A stretch of 64,000 bases of DNA from Bugulina stolonifera (Eukaryota > Bryozoa > Gymnolaemata > Cheilostomatida > Bugulidae). Below are positions 48,870 to 61,050 of the stretch, piece after piece. The stretch covers positions 27,688,433 through 27,752,432 of the forward strand of contig OW285188.1 in the NCBI GenBank assembly GCA_935421135.1. Direction: 5' to 3'. The translations under genes and the position numbers were made by a program. The notes below the pieces were generated by a model. That model ran no database searches, was not told the DNA's origin, and worked only from the letters and a program-made list of their open reading frames with translations. Every line of letters starts with the position of its first letter. Position 1 is the first letter of the stretch.

Positions 48870-50082
48870 CAAAGAGGGGAATTTTATTTACACACGTGAA
48901 ACAACCCTCGCCGACTCTTTGACTGCTAAAATACCTAAAACACTTGATAAATAATGAGCACCACACTTTATGGGCTGTCTGCTGTGGGCACAGTTCTCAG
49001 TTACATGTAGTTACAAACTAAGCTGGTAAAAATGTTTTGCTTCAAGTACATGTACTAGGTTGCTACAAACACTAGTACACGGAGTTGTTTGCCCACACGA
49101 AACTAGTGAAGACAGGCTAGGTCTCAGACTAAGGCAACCATCATGTCTCATAGAAGTGTGAAGATAATATAAGATAAAACAATGTTAATATAAATTGTTG
49201 CAATAAATTAGTTTAGAGGCTGTCACATTACATTTCCTGACTGTCTGTAACCAATCTGGTCACTGTTGTGTTTTGAGGTGGTTTATTAATTACCATCTAA
49301 TACTGTGTATGGCCATGAGGTACTATCTTCTATCCGTTTACTATCCATTGCAATACAAACAAAAGTTCTTCATTTATATAGTTGGAGAGACTAAGCTTGC
49401 ACAGCATTAATAAACAAAATAGCTCCAAAGCAAATTATATCATATTAATATTAAATGTATGAGCTGCTAGCTTGGTAGTCAGCTTATATGTCCATAATAG
49501 TCACCAAAATAGCAAATAAAAGTTATTATTGACTTAAATCCTAAACCGGGAGGCCTTGCAGTAGTTTGGGAGTTTGAAGGAGATGGGTTCTGAAAACGGG
49601 AGGGTCCTGGTGAGAACGGGAGAGTTGTCATGTATGCTGATACCGGCTTTATTATATGTAAAGCTATTACAGTAATGTCTTATGTACAGAGAATTATATA
49701 GTAGAGGACGGCTCTTAGTACGGGTCGTCCATTTCTTAACGGAATTGTAATAAGCATCCGGAGCTGGAAGGAACTGGTTGTCTTCCTTTTTCTTATAAAA
49801 GAGACCAGAATATTGTTATACAGTGCAGTCACTCTTATACATTCAAGCAGTAAGGATCATTTGATACACTTATACTTACTTTCTGGCATTGTGCTGAACA
49901 ACTAGCTAAGGGCAAATGGAGACTGCTAAGGCTAGGTAGTCGTATACTGCATTGCTTATTAGTATTTTGCACAAACTGTTGTGTTTTTAAGGAGGTTTAT
50001 TTCTGACCATTCATCCATTGACTATATTTTTATAAGTTCTTCATCTTTATAGTAGGAGAGAGTAAGCTTGTATACAAAATAG
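48870..50082. other. Intergenic, no gene seen
   Basis: AT-rich sequence without recognisable coding regions. At 49574-49637 it holds a stretch (agatgggttctgaaaacggg ... gagagttgtcatgtatg) that is the inverted match of 30393-30460, i.e. a dispersed repeat end. Confidence 0.5.
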
Positions 50083-51165
50083 TGTGATGGAACAGCCAGC
50101 CAACAGTAGTCCCAAGCTGACGTATGCCGACGCCGTTAAGAAAGCCTTAGTATCGAAGCGGATGTTGTCTCTCCTGGCAAGTTCTAAGAAGGTCGTGACA
50201 GCTAGCCTTTCTTGGCTAGCCACTTAACATTACTATTAGCTGACATTTAATTACATAATCTTATCCATGCATTGTTATCCATATTCATCCATGCATTCAT
50301 TATTATCTTATATACTGCGTGTCTTATATACAAAATATGTACTAGCAATCAAGCCTTGGAATTACGCTCTATTGCAACTTGGTTTTTCCCACATTTATAT
50401 ACTTATTTAGTAATTGTCTGTCCTTGCTTGATTGTGAATTATTAGTCTTTTTGCCATTTTATATAGTAACTTCGTGGCCGACCTTATAGAGTAAGCTTAT
50501 AATTATTTACGACATGTTTCTCCTTATTGTAAGCACATTTTGTGCGAAGGCCGACCTTTTATGTGGCCGAGTCGGACGGAACCAGACATATTGTTGCATC
50601 AGTTCCGGAGCCGACCCCATGCCGGATAGCCGATACCATGTCGGGCCCTTTTGGCGGGAAGTTTGTTATGTATATAAGGCAGTGCATTTTGTGTTGTGAA
50701 TCAGTTGTTGATTGCGCTTGAATAAAGCAACATCTCCTAACTCAACCTACAGAGGCTTACTCTTTAGGCGGGTAACTCCACATGAGAATCCGTTGGATTC
50801 AGTACGGCTCGAGTTCACCTCATCCTAGGCTAAGCACATCTCTATCCACCCCTTAGGCTTAGGCCGATCCCGGGTTCTAATGAACCTAGCGTCGGACTTA
50901 GGTTCTCAAGGTTAGACATTCTTTCTCTGCACTCCCTCGGAGTGTACACTCTACATGACCTACGTCGGTCCTGAGCTCCAATGAGTCTCGACATCGGCCT
51001 ACGTCTGATATAATCTACAATCTACACTATAAAGAGCACCCATAACTGTTCACTCTTTTATGTAATGAGCAGAAGGTACACTTGGTCGGCCTCTACCACC
51101 TTCCAAGCCCTTCACATACTTGTAGCCCTCGGCTCTTGTATGCAATAACACTCAAAAACACTACA
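50083..51165 (+). mobile_element. Solo LTR, 1083 bp
   Basis: Begins TGTGATGGAACAG, ends ACACTACA, with a perfect 4-bp duplication atag (50079-50082, 51166-51169). TATA-like tatataaggcag near 50673, aataaagcaacatctcctaa near 50723. Same family as 24778 and 27376. The first about 130 bp of U3 differ from the other copies. Confidence 0.88.
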
Positions 51166-51662
51166 ATAGCTCTAAACTCTAAAGCATATGATAACATAGA
51201 AATAAACATTGTAGTTGTCAGCTTGGTAGCTACATGTAGCTTGCATATCCATAACACAAACCTTGGTAGTTTGGGGTTCAGACACAACAATATCATAGTG
51301 GATTAACGAAAAAACAGCAACTCTAATTATTTATCTCCTCCTTCCCAGGGACATAGACAAGACATGACACCTCCTTGGGTTAGTATTTGTTAATGCCGAG
51401 TTATTTGTGCTAGTTACCCAGACACATATCAAATCACGCTGTCTAGGGCAGGAAGTACACCGGGCAAGCGGCATTCCTAGCTTTATATTGGTTCTATGGG
51501 GGCAGCATTATATTCACAATTGGTCATTCAATTGAGATCTGTCCATTCTATTCTATTAGTTATAAGTTATTACTCCCAAAAGCAACCAATATAGCTGCTT
51601 TTATATCCACAAGCAAATAACTTAAGATTTGTCTACCGTGTTACATAAACACAGTACAGTAT

Positions 51663-53704
51663 TGTAGTGGATTTGTGTTTGGTTAACGCACGAGTGCCGA
51701 TATTAGCACGGGTGCGGGAAGTGCTTGGTAGTGGTAGTGGGCTGCCAAGGTAAACTTCCACACATTACATAAAGAGTGAACAGTTATAGTAAAGCTCTTT
51801 TAATTATTGGTGAGGATGTAGGCCGATGCTGAGACTCATTAGAGAGCCAAGGGTCAACGTACATGTAGGTCCTATAGTTTATACTCCAAAGGAGTGTAGA
51901 AAGTGTCTGTGTTGATCTAGGGACGTGGACCCGATGCTAGAATCCGGGATCGGCTAAGGTCCGATGGTTTATACTCACAAGGAGTGTAGAAAGTGTCTTA
52001 AACGAGTATGAGGACGAGCTCGGGCGCTGAGGTCTAAAAGACCAGGGCTGGAGCTGCCTGCCTGCAAGAGTAAGACTCTGTAGGTTGAGTTAGGAGATGT
52101 TGCTTTATTAGAGCGCAATCAACAACTGAATTGTTACAGCAAAATGTGTGAGCTTATATATATAAGAAACTTCTGGCGAAAAGGCCGATATGGTATCGGG
52201 CAATACGATAAGGTATCGTACCGGAAATTACATAACAACATGGCGGAAAAACGCCCGAGGTCCGATCATCAAAAGGTCGGCTTTGCACAAAAAGTGCTTA
52301 TAATAAGGTAAAAAGGATAATATGTAATTATGACCATATTCTATGACATCGGCCCTAAATGTATACAGGTAAAAAGACAGACAATAATCAGGTAAGGAAG
52401 TAATTGCACAACAGTAGTATAATTGACTACAGAACAATGCAAGGACCTGATTGGTTGATGATAATACAATACACATTAGGCAAGCAGTAGTTGATAAGAG
52501 TAATAACAATATAGTAAGTGTAAATGACAAGCACGTATAGCTCTATAAGGATTAATGCATAGTGTAAGATTAACAGAGCTGGGTCCAAGTCATAGATTTG
52601 ACTTGACTTGCCAAGTCAAGTCAAGTCACAAGTCGACTTGACTTGGACTTGCCAACTTGCTGACTTGACTTGACTTTGACTTGCACATCAATGTGACTTG
52701 ACTTGACTTGGACACATGAATGACTTGTGATTTTGACTTGACTTTGACTTGCACATCAATGTGACTTGACTTGACTTGACTTGGACACAGGAATGACTTG
52801 TGATTTTGACTTGAGTTTTGCCAAGTCAATCTGGCAAATAAAAATTTTGTACAGTGTTTAGCCAACATGGAAAAAAGGTCTCAATTGCCTACCTAATTAT
52901 CATTTTTACTAGATCAGTGCTACTAGCAGCACTCAGAGTATATCAAGGTTAGCTATGAGGATACACAATTCAGGCACTATCTAAGCTGTGTGTACGTGAG
53001 ACTACACAACGACAATGCATAGTCACAAGTACACACAGTGCAAGTAGTGTAAGTGTAGCATACAATGTAGGTGTGGTGTAAGTAGTGAATACAATGTACA
53101 GTGCAATAACTACTAGAGTTAAATTGCAGGACTGGTCAGTGGACACTCCTTGCTGTACCATGTGCTGTTTATATGCTATGTAACACTGCATCACCATTAC
53201 AATATACAGTATATAATACTATATGACCAGTCTTGACCGTAGTGCCAATAATACTACTTATATAGACTAGTTCTTTACCATGATTGCATCACATACATGT
53301 CCATGCCCTGCTACACCTTGGCATAGGTTTTTCATGGATTGGAATGCCTACTAAAAGAAAAAAATGATGTTTTGAAAAATGTAAAATTTTTTGAAGTTGT
53401 CTTCCACTTGACTTGCATTTCGACTTGACTTGACTTTGACTTGACTTGACTTGTGACTTGCATGACAGCTGACTTGACTTGAGGCAGCACTGACTTGATT
53501 TCGACTTGACTTGTCTTTAAAATTTTAGAAATTACTTGACTTGACTTGACTTGAGGCAGCACTGACTTGACTTGGACTTGACTTGCCTCCAAAATTTTAG
53601 AAATGACTTGACTTGTTGACTTGTAAGTCGACTTGGACCCAACTCTGAAGATTAATAGCACAAGATATAGTCCATGAGGCTGCAGGCTATGCCGATTCAC
53701 TACA
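51663..53704 (-). mobile_element. Solo LTR in reverse orientation, split by a hAT element
   Basis: Read on the - strand it starts TGTAGTGAATCGGCATAGCC and continues as in the LTR at 24778 (catggactat, cttgtgc). It ends at 51663 with the family 3' end. The 4-bp duplication gtat (51659-51662, 53705-53708) proves the outer limits. Without the hAT (52574-53647) and its 8-bp duplication the LTR is 960 bp. The tttatt (aataaa) and tatatataag signals are on the - strand near 52107 and 52155. Confidence 0.9.
52574..53647. mobile_element. hAT element ('acttgactt' family), 1074 bp, nested in an LTR
   Basis: Ends CAGAGCTGGGTCCAAGTC and inverted GACTTGGACCCAACTCTG, with a perfect 8-bp duplication aagattaa (52566-52573, 53648-53655). 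Subterminal regions are made of gacttgacttg repeats on both sides. No transposase. Confidence 0.95.
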
Positions 53705-53708
53705 GTAT

Positions 53709-54807
53709 ACACCCAGGGCCATTGAGCGCTCTGTATACATCCTATAATAGAGATTTGTCTACCCTTTTTGACCGTTTAGTTTTCTCTCTAGTATCTTTGT
53801 AGATAACGTCGGACTTTTACAACATTACAACGTCATTGTCAAAGATATCTTTGTCATTGTCGGTCAAAACAAAGATTCTGAAAGCGTAATTGTGATTCGC
53901 TATAGCTCTAAGTAATCCACGCCCACAATGGTGCGCGCACGTGTATTGTAGCAGGTGTTTCTCATAGAATGTTTCTATTTTAGTATTACGATTTAGAGTT
54001 GTATTACGGTTGCTCCTTGTTAATGGATTATAGTGCTTCAGTGGGATGAACTCGAACAGTCGTCTTGATTTATGGATATACACCGAAATATTAGGAGTCA
54101 ATAAATAAAACATAAAAAATGCGTCTCGTCTTATTATTTATAAAATAATTATTATTATATTAAATTATTTATTCTAATTCTTAAATAAAAAAATCGCACA
54201 ACCAATAGTTGAATAGAATAAGAATTAGAATAGTCTACATATCATTTTATTATTTGATATAATAATATATATAATGAACAGTTGTATTTATATTTATCTT
54301 ATCATCTTATGTTAGATTATATTTTTAAACTTTTCTTTTATCTCTTCCCATTGGGCTTCGCATGGATTTGTCTCACTTCGACCTCGACCTGGGTGAAGGT
54401 GTAAAAGGACTTTCCTTAGTCGCATTTAGATTTACTTATTAATTATAAATATTAAATTCTTTTCTGTTGCAGCTTCTAAGAGTAACAGCTCAAATATAAT
54501 TATAGTGATTCATATTCAACAAATATAATTTATAGTCTTAACATAAAATGAAGTTATGTTATTTGATAATATATTTAATAATATAATATTAATTTTAAAT
54601 ATAATATAATAGTACAGTCTAGTATTATATATAGTTATAATATATTAATTATTATGATTATATTAAAATTATTATTGTTATGTATCATGAGAGAATTATA
54701 ACTGTGTTTAACATCAAAAATATTTATAAAATAATAATTACGTGGATATTGTTGTCATACTTGTTGTTTGTATTAAAGATAGCTCACCTTAATGATTTGT
54801 TGCTGTA
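53709..54807. other. AT-rich intergenic region
   Basis: No gene recognised. A 99-codon ORF on - (53817-54113) has no known similarity and lies beside a local CpG-containing stretch (gtgcgcgcacgtg, 53932). 54121-54760 is extremely AT-rich. Confidence 0.45.
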
Positions 54808-54900
54808 TTCTTGAATCAGGCTCATTCATTCTCCACGTGCCAGTAGCTTCTCATTCTCCCTCATATGCCTATAGTAGAGGCAATCTGCAGCTGCGTGTCA
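54808..54900 (-). repeat. Terminal direct repeat (LTR part) of the Ty3/gypsy element, downstream copy
   Basis: cttgaatcaggctcattcat ... gtagcttctcattctccctc ... ctgcagctgc matches 58728-58815 with few differences. The repeats bracket the gypsy coding region and are probably LTR fragments. The next part (atgtcaaggtcat, 54908) recurs near 59371 after the other copy, suggesting a roughly 550-bp insertion in that copy. Exact LTR limits not resolved. Confidence 0.65.
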
Positions 54901-55135
54901 AGTATCGAATGTCAAGGTCATGTGTATTATGTCAAAGTCATCTGTCAACATCCTCCGTTTATTCTTTTTTTCTTCCTTTTTTATGCTCGTAACTTCGGGG
55001 TAATTATTGAATCTATATACATACAGTTTGTAGGTCATAGACCTGGTATAGAAAGGGGAATGCGAGCTAATTATAATCGGCTTCCCCTTTTGTCTTTAAG
55101 CAGATTTACATTTCGTAGCCTCTCAGGTATCCAGG

Positions 55136-58100
55136 TCACTTGGATACCCGGCCTGATTTGGTCGTCTTCTCCGACCCCTCGGGCCCTTTTACCGTCCTTT
55201 CAGCATCCAACCTCTTCCCTATAGATTCCTTCCGTTGAACAAGGAGACACCTCTGAACAGTCTCACTAGCAACTGACTCGATATCTACAGGAGAGGAATG
55301 ATCTGGGATGTCTTGTAGGTCAACTCTATTCCTTCTCATTATATTCTCTTTGTCATTCCTAACTAGATAGGATTTTTCTGATAGCGATTCAAGTACCGTT
55401 GCAGACCACAATTTTGTCATCCTGTCGTTTACTTGTCTTATCATCACGGGCTGCCCATGTTGTAGAGTGCTCAGCCGTCTTTTTTTCTTGTTGTATGTCG
55501 CTGTCATCCGATGCTGCCGAATCTTTCTAACCATTGCAATTTTGTCTAGATCAATCTCCTGATTGCCCAATGCTTCCTGTGACTGAGGCACCAAGGTCCT
55601 AATCTTTCGACCATAGAGACGCTCACTAGGACTTGGAAAGTCCCTATTGGGTGTAGTGCGCCATTCCATCAGTGCTTTCCATGGTTCTTCAGCGGTGTTG
55701 AGAATATGCTTTATTATTTTTACAGCTGCTTCAGCTCTCCCATTACTTTGTGCATGTCCTGGGGATGAAGTGTTGTGGACAAATTGCCAATATTCCACAA
55801 ATTTCTGAAATTGAGTACAACTAAAGTATGGGGCATTGTCACTCTGAAATTGCTCTGGAATACCATGTTTTGCAAATATCTCATTACAAGCCTCGATTAT
55901 TGAGGCAGCAGTGTCATCTTCAAGTCTTTTGAGCTCAATAAATTCTGACGTTTAGTCTACTATCACAAGGTATGTGTGTCCTTGATGGTATAGAACATCA
56001 GATCCAACTTTCAGAAGACGGTGTTTGGGCACTTCATGAACTATCAGTGGCTCTTCTGTTTGCCGGTTTATTCTTCTGACATGCTTTGCACTCAACCGCC
56101 TTTTTTATCCCATTCCACATTCCAGGCCAATACATAATTATATATCTTGCTCGTCTCATCATTGCATCGGCTCCACTGTGTGCTCCATGTAATGCTGAGC
56201 ATATATCTTCTTCCATATTTTGAGGTACCACCAGTTTTTTCCTTTACATACTGAACCGTTTCTTTCGGATAACTCTTCAGCGAACGTCCAGTAGTTCTGT
56301 ATCATGACGTCACACGCTCTTCTTTTCTCTGGCCAGCCTCTTTTGATCTGTTCCTTTAGAAGTATCTTATACGTAATCGTTTGCTGCATCCTCTCTCATC
56401 CTGGTTAGACGCTTGTCTGACATATCAGTGAATTCTTCTGGATTTGTGTTGTCTATTTCATTCATAAATATTTTCACTTTGTTGATATTTTCCGAATTAC
56501 CATCTGCTGTTGATGACCTGGATAACATATCTGCCAAAGCCTGATCCTTTCCTGGTTTATATCTCAAGTCATATCCATGGCATTGCAGAGTCATCAGCAT
56601 CTTTTCTAGTCTCACAGGCGACTTCTCCATCTCCTTAAAATTAGATCCTAACGGTCTGTGATCCGACAATATGGTCAAGTCAGGCTTACCATTTATGTAC
56701 TGATCAAACCTTCCACATGCGAATACTACCGCCAGACATTCCAATTCTAGTGGGTGGTATCTGGTTTCCATGTCTGATGGAGTTCTGGATGCAAAGTATA
56801 ATGGTTTCCCTTCCTGCAACAGTACAGCGCCAAGTCCACTTCCGCTTGCATCACATTCTATAACCGCTGGTTTTGTTGATTCAAAATATCGTAATAGTAG
56901 ATCGTCTGATGTCGCTTCCTTGATATTATCCCAAACCACTTTATCTTCGGCATCAAATACAAATTCTTCTGCCTCTGTCATTGCTCTTAGTGGGGCCGCC
57001 ATCAGCGATTGGTGTGAAATATATCTAGACAAATAGTTGACGGTCCCTAGGAAGCTCTTCACGTCACATGCCGATTCTGGGTCACGAAGATCTTTTATCC
57101 CTTGCACTTTATCTGGGTCCGGTTTGACACCTTCGGCTGTTAATAGATACCCAAATACCTGACTTTTGATAAGGATAGCTTCATTTTATCTCTGTTTATT
57201 TTGATTCCGATTTTCTTTATCCTATCTAGTACCGCTCTGAGGTTGATGTCGTGGTCCATTCGTGCGATTTCACAGTCATCACCAACTTCAAACACTAATA
57301 TGTCATCTGCAATCACTTCCACGCCATTGATTCCATCTAAAGCTACATTGTATGCAAAGTCTCTGCTGATATTCTTCCAGGCTCGAACTGAGCCCAAATG
57401 GTAATCTATTCCAGCAGTATCTTCTAAAGGGTGTCTAAAAAGTTGTCAGTTTTCTTGATTTGGCTGCTAGTCTTACTTGCCAAAATCCATTTTTTGCATT
57501 TAGTAGCAAAAAGCATTTAGCTTTCGCTAATCTGGGTAGAGCATCATCCAAAGTGGGTATCTGGTAGTGGTTTCGGATGGTAGCTTTATTCAGCTCTTTT
57601 GGATCCAGGCATAATCTGATGCTTCCATTGGGCTTTCTAACTGCAATATGCAATATGCAATATGATGATATCCAATTAGCTGGCTCTTCCACTCGTGATA
57701 CGATACTAGCTGCTTCCAGCTCCCTAACTTTCTTTATCACATCTTCCTTCATCATCACTGGTGTTCACCGTGGTCTATGCTGGATGGGTTTCACATTCCG
57801 ATCCACTTTAATCTCATATTCTCCTGGCATCTCCCCTAAACCACGAAAAATATCATCATATTGTGACAGTATTTGCTCCTTGGTCAAATGTCCATCCTCT
57901 TTCGTTGCATAGGTCGCTTCTGTTAATTTCACCACTCCAAGATCTAAGCAGGTATCGCACCCAAGTAGAGGGTATGGTCTCATGGATGAATTGACTACTT
58001 CAAAAGGTATAGGCTCCTTAATTTCCTTGAATCCTAACTCAACTTTTCCTTTACTTTTCATTTCACCTCCATTGTATGTCACTCGTGTAACTGGACTCGG

Positions 58101-58725
58101 CTTTAATGGTAAATTACCAAGTTTTTCATGGTCTTCACATTGCGTGCTGATGCTGTATCTAATTGACAGGTCACGCTATGCTCACCAAACTGAAGGGTCG
58201 TAAGTAATCTGGTTCCTTATTTGGTTCTTTGGGGTGATTCTCCATGATGAGCAACTCCTCATAAACATTTTGCAATTTGTCTTCCATAGCTCGACTTTCT
58301 TCCTTCTTTTCTTCCATTTTCTGCCTGCATACACGCTCAAAATGATTCTTCCTGTGACAGTACGAGCACTCCTTGCCATATGCTCCACAATTTCCTTTCC
58401 TATGCTCTAAGCCGCAGAACCCACACTGTCCTCATTTGTTCTCTTTCTTTTCCGTCTGTCGCTCCCTATCATCTCTTTTCTCATCAGAACCTGGTCTCTT
58501 CTCATACAACTTATGAACTGTTTCCTGTGATTCCTCACCCAGTTCCTTCATATGTGCTTTGGCTGCTGCGTATTCTCTGGCCAGCTTAATGGCTGCTGGT
58601 AGCTTCAACTCCTGTTCACAGGCCTTCATTAGCAATTTGTCACGTAGAGACTTATCATCCAAACCTTCCACCAACGCATAACAAATAAAATCTTCTGTAA
58701 GTTTGCCTAGTTTATAGAACCTAGC
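55136..58725 (-). pseudogene. Ty3/gypsy retrotransposon polyprotein, degraded
   Basis: Read on the - strand, in order: gag C-terminus (58725-58430, VEGLDDKSLRDKLL) and two zinc knuckles CGFCGLEHRKGNC and CSYCHRKNHFERVC (58435-58325); a retropepsin-like CQLDTASARN (about 58170) with DTA for DTG; RT with LRPKELN-type LCLDPKELNKA, LLNAKNGFWQ (N for the usual D) and the catalytic VIADDILV (57320); RT connection and RNase H with IECDASGSGLGAVL and LTILSDHRPL (57107-56500); integrase HHCC zinc finger (56230-56034), core with QSDNAPYF and NGRAEAAV (55840-55735), and C-terminal tail to 55136. Gag N-terminus missing; about six frame breaks or stops, one inside the integrase core (VD-stop-TSEF near 55953). 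Cannot be active. Confidence 0.92.
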
Positions 58726-58727
58726 CT

Positions 58728-58815
58728 TGAATCAGGCTCATTCATTCTACACATCCTAGTAGCTTCTCATTCTCCCTCGTATGCCTATGGTAGAGGTAGT
58801 CTGCAGCTGCATCAA
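58728..58815 (-). repeat. Terminal direct repeat (LTR part) of the Ty3/gypsy element, upstream copy
   Basis: Counterpart of 54808-54900. It abuts the truncated gag directly, so the primer-binding site and the gag N-terminus are deleted. Confidence 0.65.
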
Positions 58816-60100
58816 AGTTTATAGAATTAATGAGTTGCTCTATGCGTTTCTGCACCAATAGGATCGCGCAAAACTTGACCTAATAAATGACCTAGTCCAA
58901 AGTAGCTCAGCAGCAACGAAAAATTACCGATAAAACAATGGAGTTTTCTCAAGATTGGCAAAAAACTTGTCCTCAGATTGGCTAGAAGTACCTGTGATGC
59001 TAGCCCATTATTTTCAAAATACATGACGTTTGTACCAATAGCATCAATAAAAGAGGCAAGCATTTATAGGAACTTAAATATGGGAAAAAGGCCAAAAAGG
59101 TCCGATCCATCCTACTGAGCACGTGGTCTGGACTATTTATGCCTCATGCAGACCAAAGATGGTAAAAGTACGCTCTTTGTGCAGACTGTCAGCCACAATC
59201 TGGCTCGTTACGTCGACCTATATTTTTATAGCTTAAGCGTTTGGCCATAGGCTGGATGCTCGTTAAAGAGCAACGTTTTGTCAATTTTGGTGAGAGAACC
59301 ATAGCAAATGACTATGCGCATCGTTTACTGGATAAACTTGGTATATAGAAACTTTGGCGGTACGTCAACTATCGTATGTCAAGGTCAAAGTCATCTGTCA
59401 ACGATACTAGACTGCTTAGTGGGGCAGAAGAGGTATGCCTCATATGGGACAGAGGAGTAGTGCTTGGCTTGGCCAGTGTTCAATGGGTATGGACCAGGGG
59501 GTCATTTCATAGTTTGGCAATGCAGGTTGTTATGACCTGCCATTTGGAGAAATTAAGAATATTATTGTCATGTATCATAGCTGTCCAAATTTTTAAATAT
59601 CGAATAGTTCGAGGCAGAAAACTCTGGTAGTATTAATAATTAATTAATAATTATAAATAATAACATATGTAACTATATTATAATTGTCTCATTAATATTC
59701 AATATAACGATGGTTGTCTGCTGACCATGTCTCCGAGCAGAAAAGTGAGTAGCTAGTTGGATATATCTGTGCAGCACTATTAAGTGAGCAGCTAGTTGGA
59801 TATATCTGTGCAGCACTATATATCGTTAATAAATGTAAGTTTAAAGATGCTATATTGCCAATAGAGACCCCAGGATACAACGAGGTACAACTGACCAACA
59901 GGTCCGGCGTGGTCCTATCACGTATAATATTGTGCATGCATGAGACCGACCACTGTTTCCAAGTCCAAGCTTGTATAAGTGTCATCCAGATGGAAAGCAT
60001 ACTAGATATAAAATCCATGATGTGAAGCTATATCTACGTCAAAGTTAATGGAAGGGAAGATGGTTCACTTAATGGTAATACCCTGTCCTGACGTTCCCAG
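58816..60100. other. Non-coding stretch upstream of the gypsy remnant
   Basis: No gene recognised. It includes atgtcaaggtcaaagtcatc (59371), matching the gypsy terminal region near 54908, and a duplicated gtgagtagctagttggatat / atctgtgcagcactat (59745-59820). Confidence 0.4.
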
Positions 60101-60102
60101 AC

Positions 60103-60178
60103 TCACTTTCCCTACTCACTTTCCCTACTCACTTTCCCTACTCACTTTCCCTACTCACTTTCCCTACTCACTTTCCCG
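60103..60178. repeat. 13-bp repeat (actcactttccct), six copies
   Basis: Six tandem copies of actcactttccct. Confidence 0.9.
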
Positions 60179-60223
60179 CCATCCATCTGCTAGGTTTTGT
60201 GGAGGGCTGTTAGACTAGCTTCC

Positions 60224-60430
60224 CTAGTTAACCCTTGTACATTGCATACTATGTAATAACATACTCATATCGTTGATGTGAATTGATTGATTATGCGTTG
60301 GTGAAGAGGCCTCTTCGATCCGTCTGAGTTCACCAAAGAAAGAAAGAGCGCATTTTAAACCAGGTAGCATGACTCCTTGTTTAATGGGGATGTTCAGTCT
60401 TTGGCCGGAGTGAGCCATCTTTTCTTCCAT
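60224..60430 (-). CDS. Unrecognised short ORF, 68 codons
   Basis: Starts MEEKMAHSGQRLN on the - strand in a region of somewhat higher GC than its surroundings. The codon mix looks less repetitive than other small ORFs. I do not recognise it. It could be the first exon of a - strand gene or chance. Confidence 0.18.
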   Translation of the reverse strand: MEEKMAHSGQRLNIPIKQGVMLPGLKCALSFFGELRRIEEASSPTHNQSIHINDMSMLLHSMQCTRVN

Positions 60431-60439
60431 TATTTTTGC

Positions 60440-60560
60440 CGACCTGTTAGTCAGCTAGTATCTACATATACTACTCGTCAGCTAGTGTCTACATTATATT
60501 ACACGTCAGCTAGTATCTACATTATATTACACGTCAGCTAGTGTCTACATGTATACTGCA
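60440..60560. repeat. About 34-bp repeat (cgtcagctagtatctacat), four copies
   Basis: Four copies of gtcagctagtntctacatta plus tattacac. Confidence 0.85.
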
Positions 60561-60654
60561 GTGTACGCTTCTCCCTTGTGTGCAGCCTACTACCTCATTC
60601 CTCTGTTGATCTTATCTGATAGTTTAGTCTCTGGTTTAATATTTTGTTTCCTTG

Positions 60655-60840
60655 TTGTATAATACTACTTTGTGTTATACATGTATATTATCTGATACTG
60701 CATTGTGTTATACATGTATATTATCTGATAGTGCATTGTGTTATACATGTATATTATCTGATACTGCATTGTGTTATACATATATATTGTATATTATGTA
60801 TCATATATAATATTGTTATACATGTACATTATTTGATACT
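60655..60840. repeat. About 38-bp repeat upstream of the second FOXRED2-like gene
   Basis: Four to five copies of ttgtgttatacatgtatatt plus atctgatactgca. The last copy runs into tttgatactactttgtagg just before the gene. Confidence 0.85.
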
Positions 60841-60872
60841 ACTTTGTAGGTAAAGGTTGTGTTACAGTAGAG

Positions 60873-61050
60873 ATGACTATCTCATGGCTGAAGCTACTCA
60901 CCACTGCTATACTCATAACCATAGTGACATCTGCCACATTGTCTAAAGACTACTGCATTGTGGGTGCTGGACCTTCAGGCTTACAACTTGGATCCTTCCT
61001 ACAGACCTCTGGTCGTGACTATGTTATATTCGAGAGAGGAAATGCTCCTG
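60873..61050 (+). CDS. Second FOXRED2-like gene, exon 1 only
   Basis: This 178-bp exon is nearly identical to exon 1 at 28403-28580. It has the same start ([15 protein letters not shown]), signal peptide, [14 protein letters not shown] motif and phase-1 donor (cct g|gtgagt). Differences include I-T-I-V-T for I-N-R-V-S in the signal peptide and N for S near the end. Similarity extends a little upstream (tttgtaggtaaaggttgt) and downstream (gtgagttatcagtagcagct). Later exons must lie beyond 64000, since 61051-64000 holds only intron-like repeats. Confidence 0.9.

Noticed and set aside
53817..54113. 99-codon ORF on the - strand as a gene
   Set aside because: No recognisable similarity or motif, no neighbouring exons; kept only as a remark.
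57577..57912. 111-codon ORF on the + strand
   Set aside because: Antisense shadow of the gypsy RT region on the - strand.
55098..58725. Active retrotransposon
   Set aside because: Several frameshifts and stops, changed protease and RT residues and a missing gag N-terminus.
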